A stretch of 64,000 bases of DNA from Streptomyces sp. NBC_00287 (GTDB lineage Bacteria > Actinomycetota > Actinomycetes > Streptomycetales > Streptomycetaceae). A program made the position numbers and the translations under genes. Positions 63,304 to 64,000 of this stretch are shown here, one piece after another; position 1 is the stretch's first letter, and each line of letters starts with the position of its first letter. Location: assembly GCF_036173105.1 (NCBI RefSeq), contig NZ_CP108053.1, forward strand, positions 2,046,001 to 2,110,000, in the 5' to 3' direction. Under the pieces are notes generated by a model, which did no database searches, was not told the origin of the DNA, and saw only the letters and a program-made list of their open reading frames with translations.

Positions 63304-64000
63304 ATGCACCCCGAGCACCTGGTACGCGACCACACGATCTACGCCTGCATCATGGGTTCGCGTGCCTTCGGTCTGGCGACGGACGGCAGCGACACCGACC
63401 GGCGGGGCGTGTTCCTCGCCCCCACTCCCCTGTTCTGGCGCTTCGACAAGCCGCCGACGCACATCGAGGGACCGGCCGAGGAGCAGTTCAGCTGGGAGCT
63501 GGAGCGCTTCTGCGAACTGGCGCTGCGCGCGAACCCCAACATCCTGGAGTGTCTGCACTCCCCGCTCGTGGAGCACGCCGACGACACCGGCCGTGAACTG
63601 CTCGACCTGCGCGGGGCGTTCCTGTCCCGCCAGGCCCACACCACGTTCGCGCGGTACGCCGTGGGCCAGCGCCAGAAGCTGGAGGCGGACGTCCGCAACC
63701 ATGGCGCCCCGCGCTGGAAGCACGCGATGCACCTGCTGCGTCTGCTGATGAGCGCCCGCGATCTGCTGCGCACGGGCGCGCTCACCATCGACGTCGGCGA
63801 CCGGCGCGAACCGCTCCTGGCGGTCAAGCGCGGCGAGCTCCCGTGGCCTGAGGTCGAGTCATGGATGACCCGGCTGGCCGAGGAGGCGGAGCAGGCCGCC
63901 GAGCACAGCCCGCTGCCCGCTGAGCCGGACCGGCGGCGCGTGGAGGACTTCCTGGTCCGCGCCCGCCGTACCTCAGCGCTCCAGCCGTATCCGGACGACG
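63304..64000 (+). CDS. Nucleotidyltransferase-superfamily protein (partial, cut by window end)
   Basis: At least 232 residues with no stop before position 64000. The N-terminus shows the nucleotidyltransferase signature GSRAFGLATDGSDTDRRG (G-S ... D-x-D), as in the COG3541/YcgL-type predicted nucleotidyltransferases; an alpha-helical region follows (NPNILECLHSPLVE, RQKLEADVRNHGAPRWKHA). Target nucleic acid or small molecule unknown. ATG 63304 lies 23 bp after the Rieske stop on the same strand, so they may be co-transcribed. The C-terminal part lies outside this window. Confidence 0.85.
   Translation, partial: MHPEHLVRDHTIYACIMGSRAFGLATDGSDTDRRGVFLAPTPLFWRFDKPPTHIEGPAEEQFSWELERFCELALRANPNILECLHSPLVEHADDTGRELLDLRGAFLSRQAHTTFARYAVGQRQKLEADVRNHGAPRWKHAMHLLRLLMSARDLLRTGALTIDVGDRREPLLAVKRGELPWPEVESWMTRLAEEAEQAAEHSPLPAEPDRRRVEDFLVRARRTSALQPYPDD

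Overview
The window is about 64 kb of high-GC actinobacterial chromosome. Strong GC bias at third codon positions, frequent GTG/TTG starts, secreted protease, LPMO and Rpf genes, a SepF-like protein, a LAETG sortase signal and a single TTA codon all point to Streptomyces. I see no transposase, integrase, CRISPR array, phage gene, rRNA or tRNA. This looks like vertically inherited chromosome with accessory patches, not an island.

Layout. 31-5993: an ECF sigma factor (SigK type) and its RskA-like anti-sigma factor, divergent from a DUF4331 protein, a TPR protein and a His-rich Ni/Co-type transporter; SigK-like promoters face both ways in the gap. 6027-9980: Ser/Thr kinase, SGNH esterase, secreted subtilisin-like protease. 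10141-19672: a cell-surface polysaccharide locus (small membrane protein with a TTA codon, CelD-type acetyltransferase, two GT2 enzymes, polysaccharide deacetylase, a 1219-residue flippase/GT-C fusion, and a convergent glycoside hydrolase). 19797-24880: AAA ATPase, DUF72, GntR, GNAT, DUF402, methyltransferase, a 45-residue ORF, GNAT. 25052-26951: sortase-anchored LPMO and a lipase. 27104-29133: MarR and cupin genes around a large dyad operator, then a NADAR-domain protein. 29151-33535: imuB-like and dnaE2 with a LexA box. 33669-39475: membrane protein, two chymotrypsin-like proteases, a band-7 protein and a Cys-rich DUF5685 protein.

39814-46184: SepF-like SflA, acyl-CoA dehydrogenase behind a CTAG palindrome, MFS exporter, PIG-V-like membrane enzyme, PAP2 phosphatase, I78 inhibitor. 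46613-49208: an orphan cytochrome oxidase subunit I overlapping tail to tail with a WYL regulator. 49312-55102: a LIV-type ABC transporter with LivH-LivM-LivG fused in one chain and a separate LivF. 55020-58096: two Rpf/LysM muralytic proteins and two unrecognised proteins. 58161-62603: the housekeeping run aroH-tyrA-cmk-plsC-der on the minus strand. 62855-64000: a Rieske lipoprotein and a nucleotidyltransferase cut by the window end.

How it fits together: most gene sets serve the cell envelope and secretion (extracytoplasmic sigma control, polysaccharide export, secreted hydrolases, wall remodelling, lipoproteins). Core functions are interspersed: cell division, DNA-damage polymerases, aromatic amino acid synthesis, CMP kinase and ribosome assembly. 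Convergent pairs are packed tightly, with overlaps of 4 to 110 bp or shared two-way hairpin terminators. All functional calls are from motif reading by eye; no database search was run.
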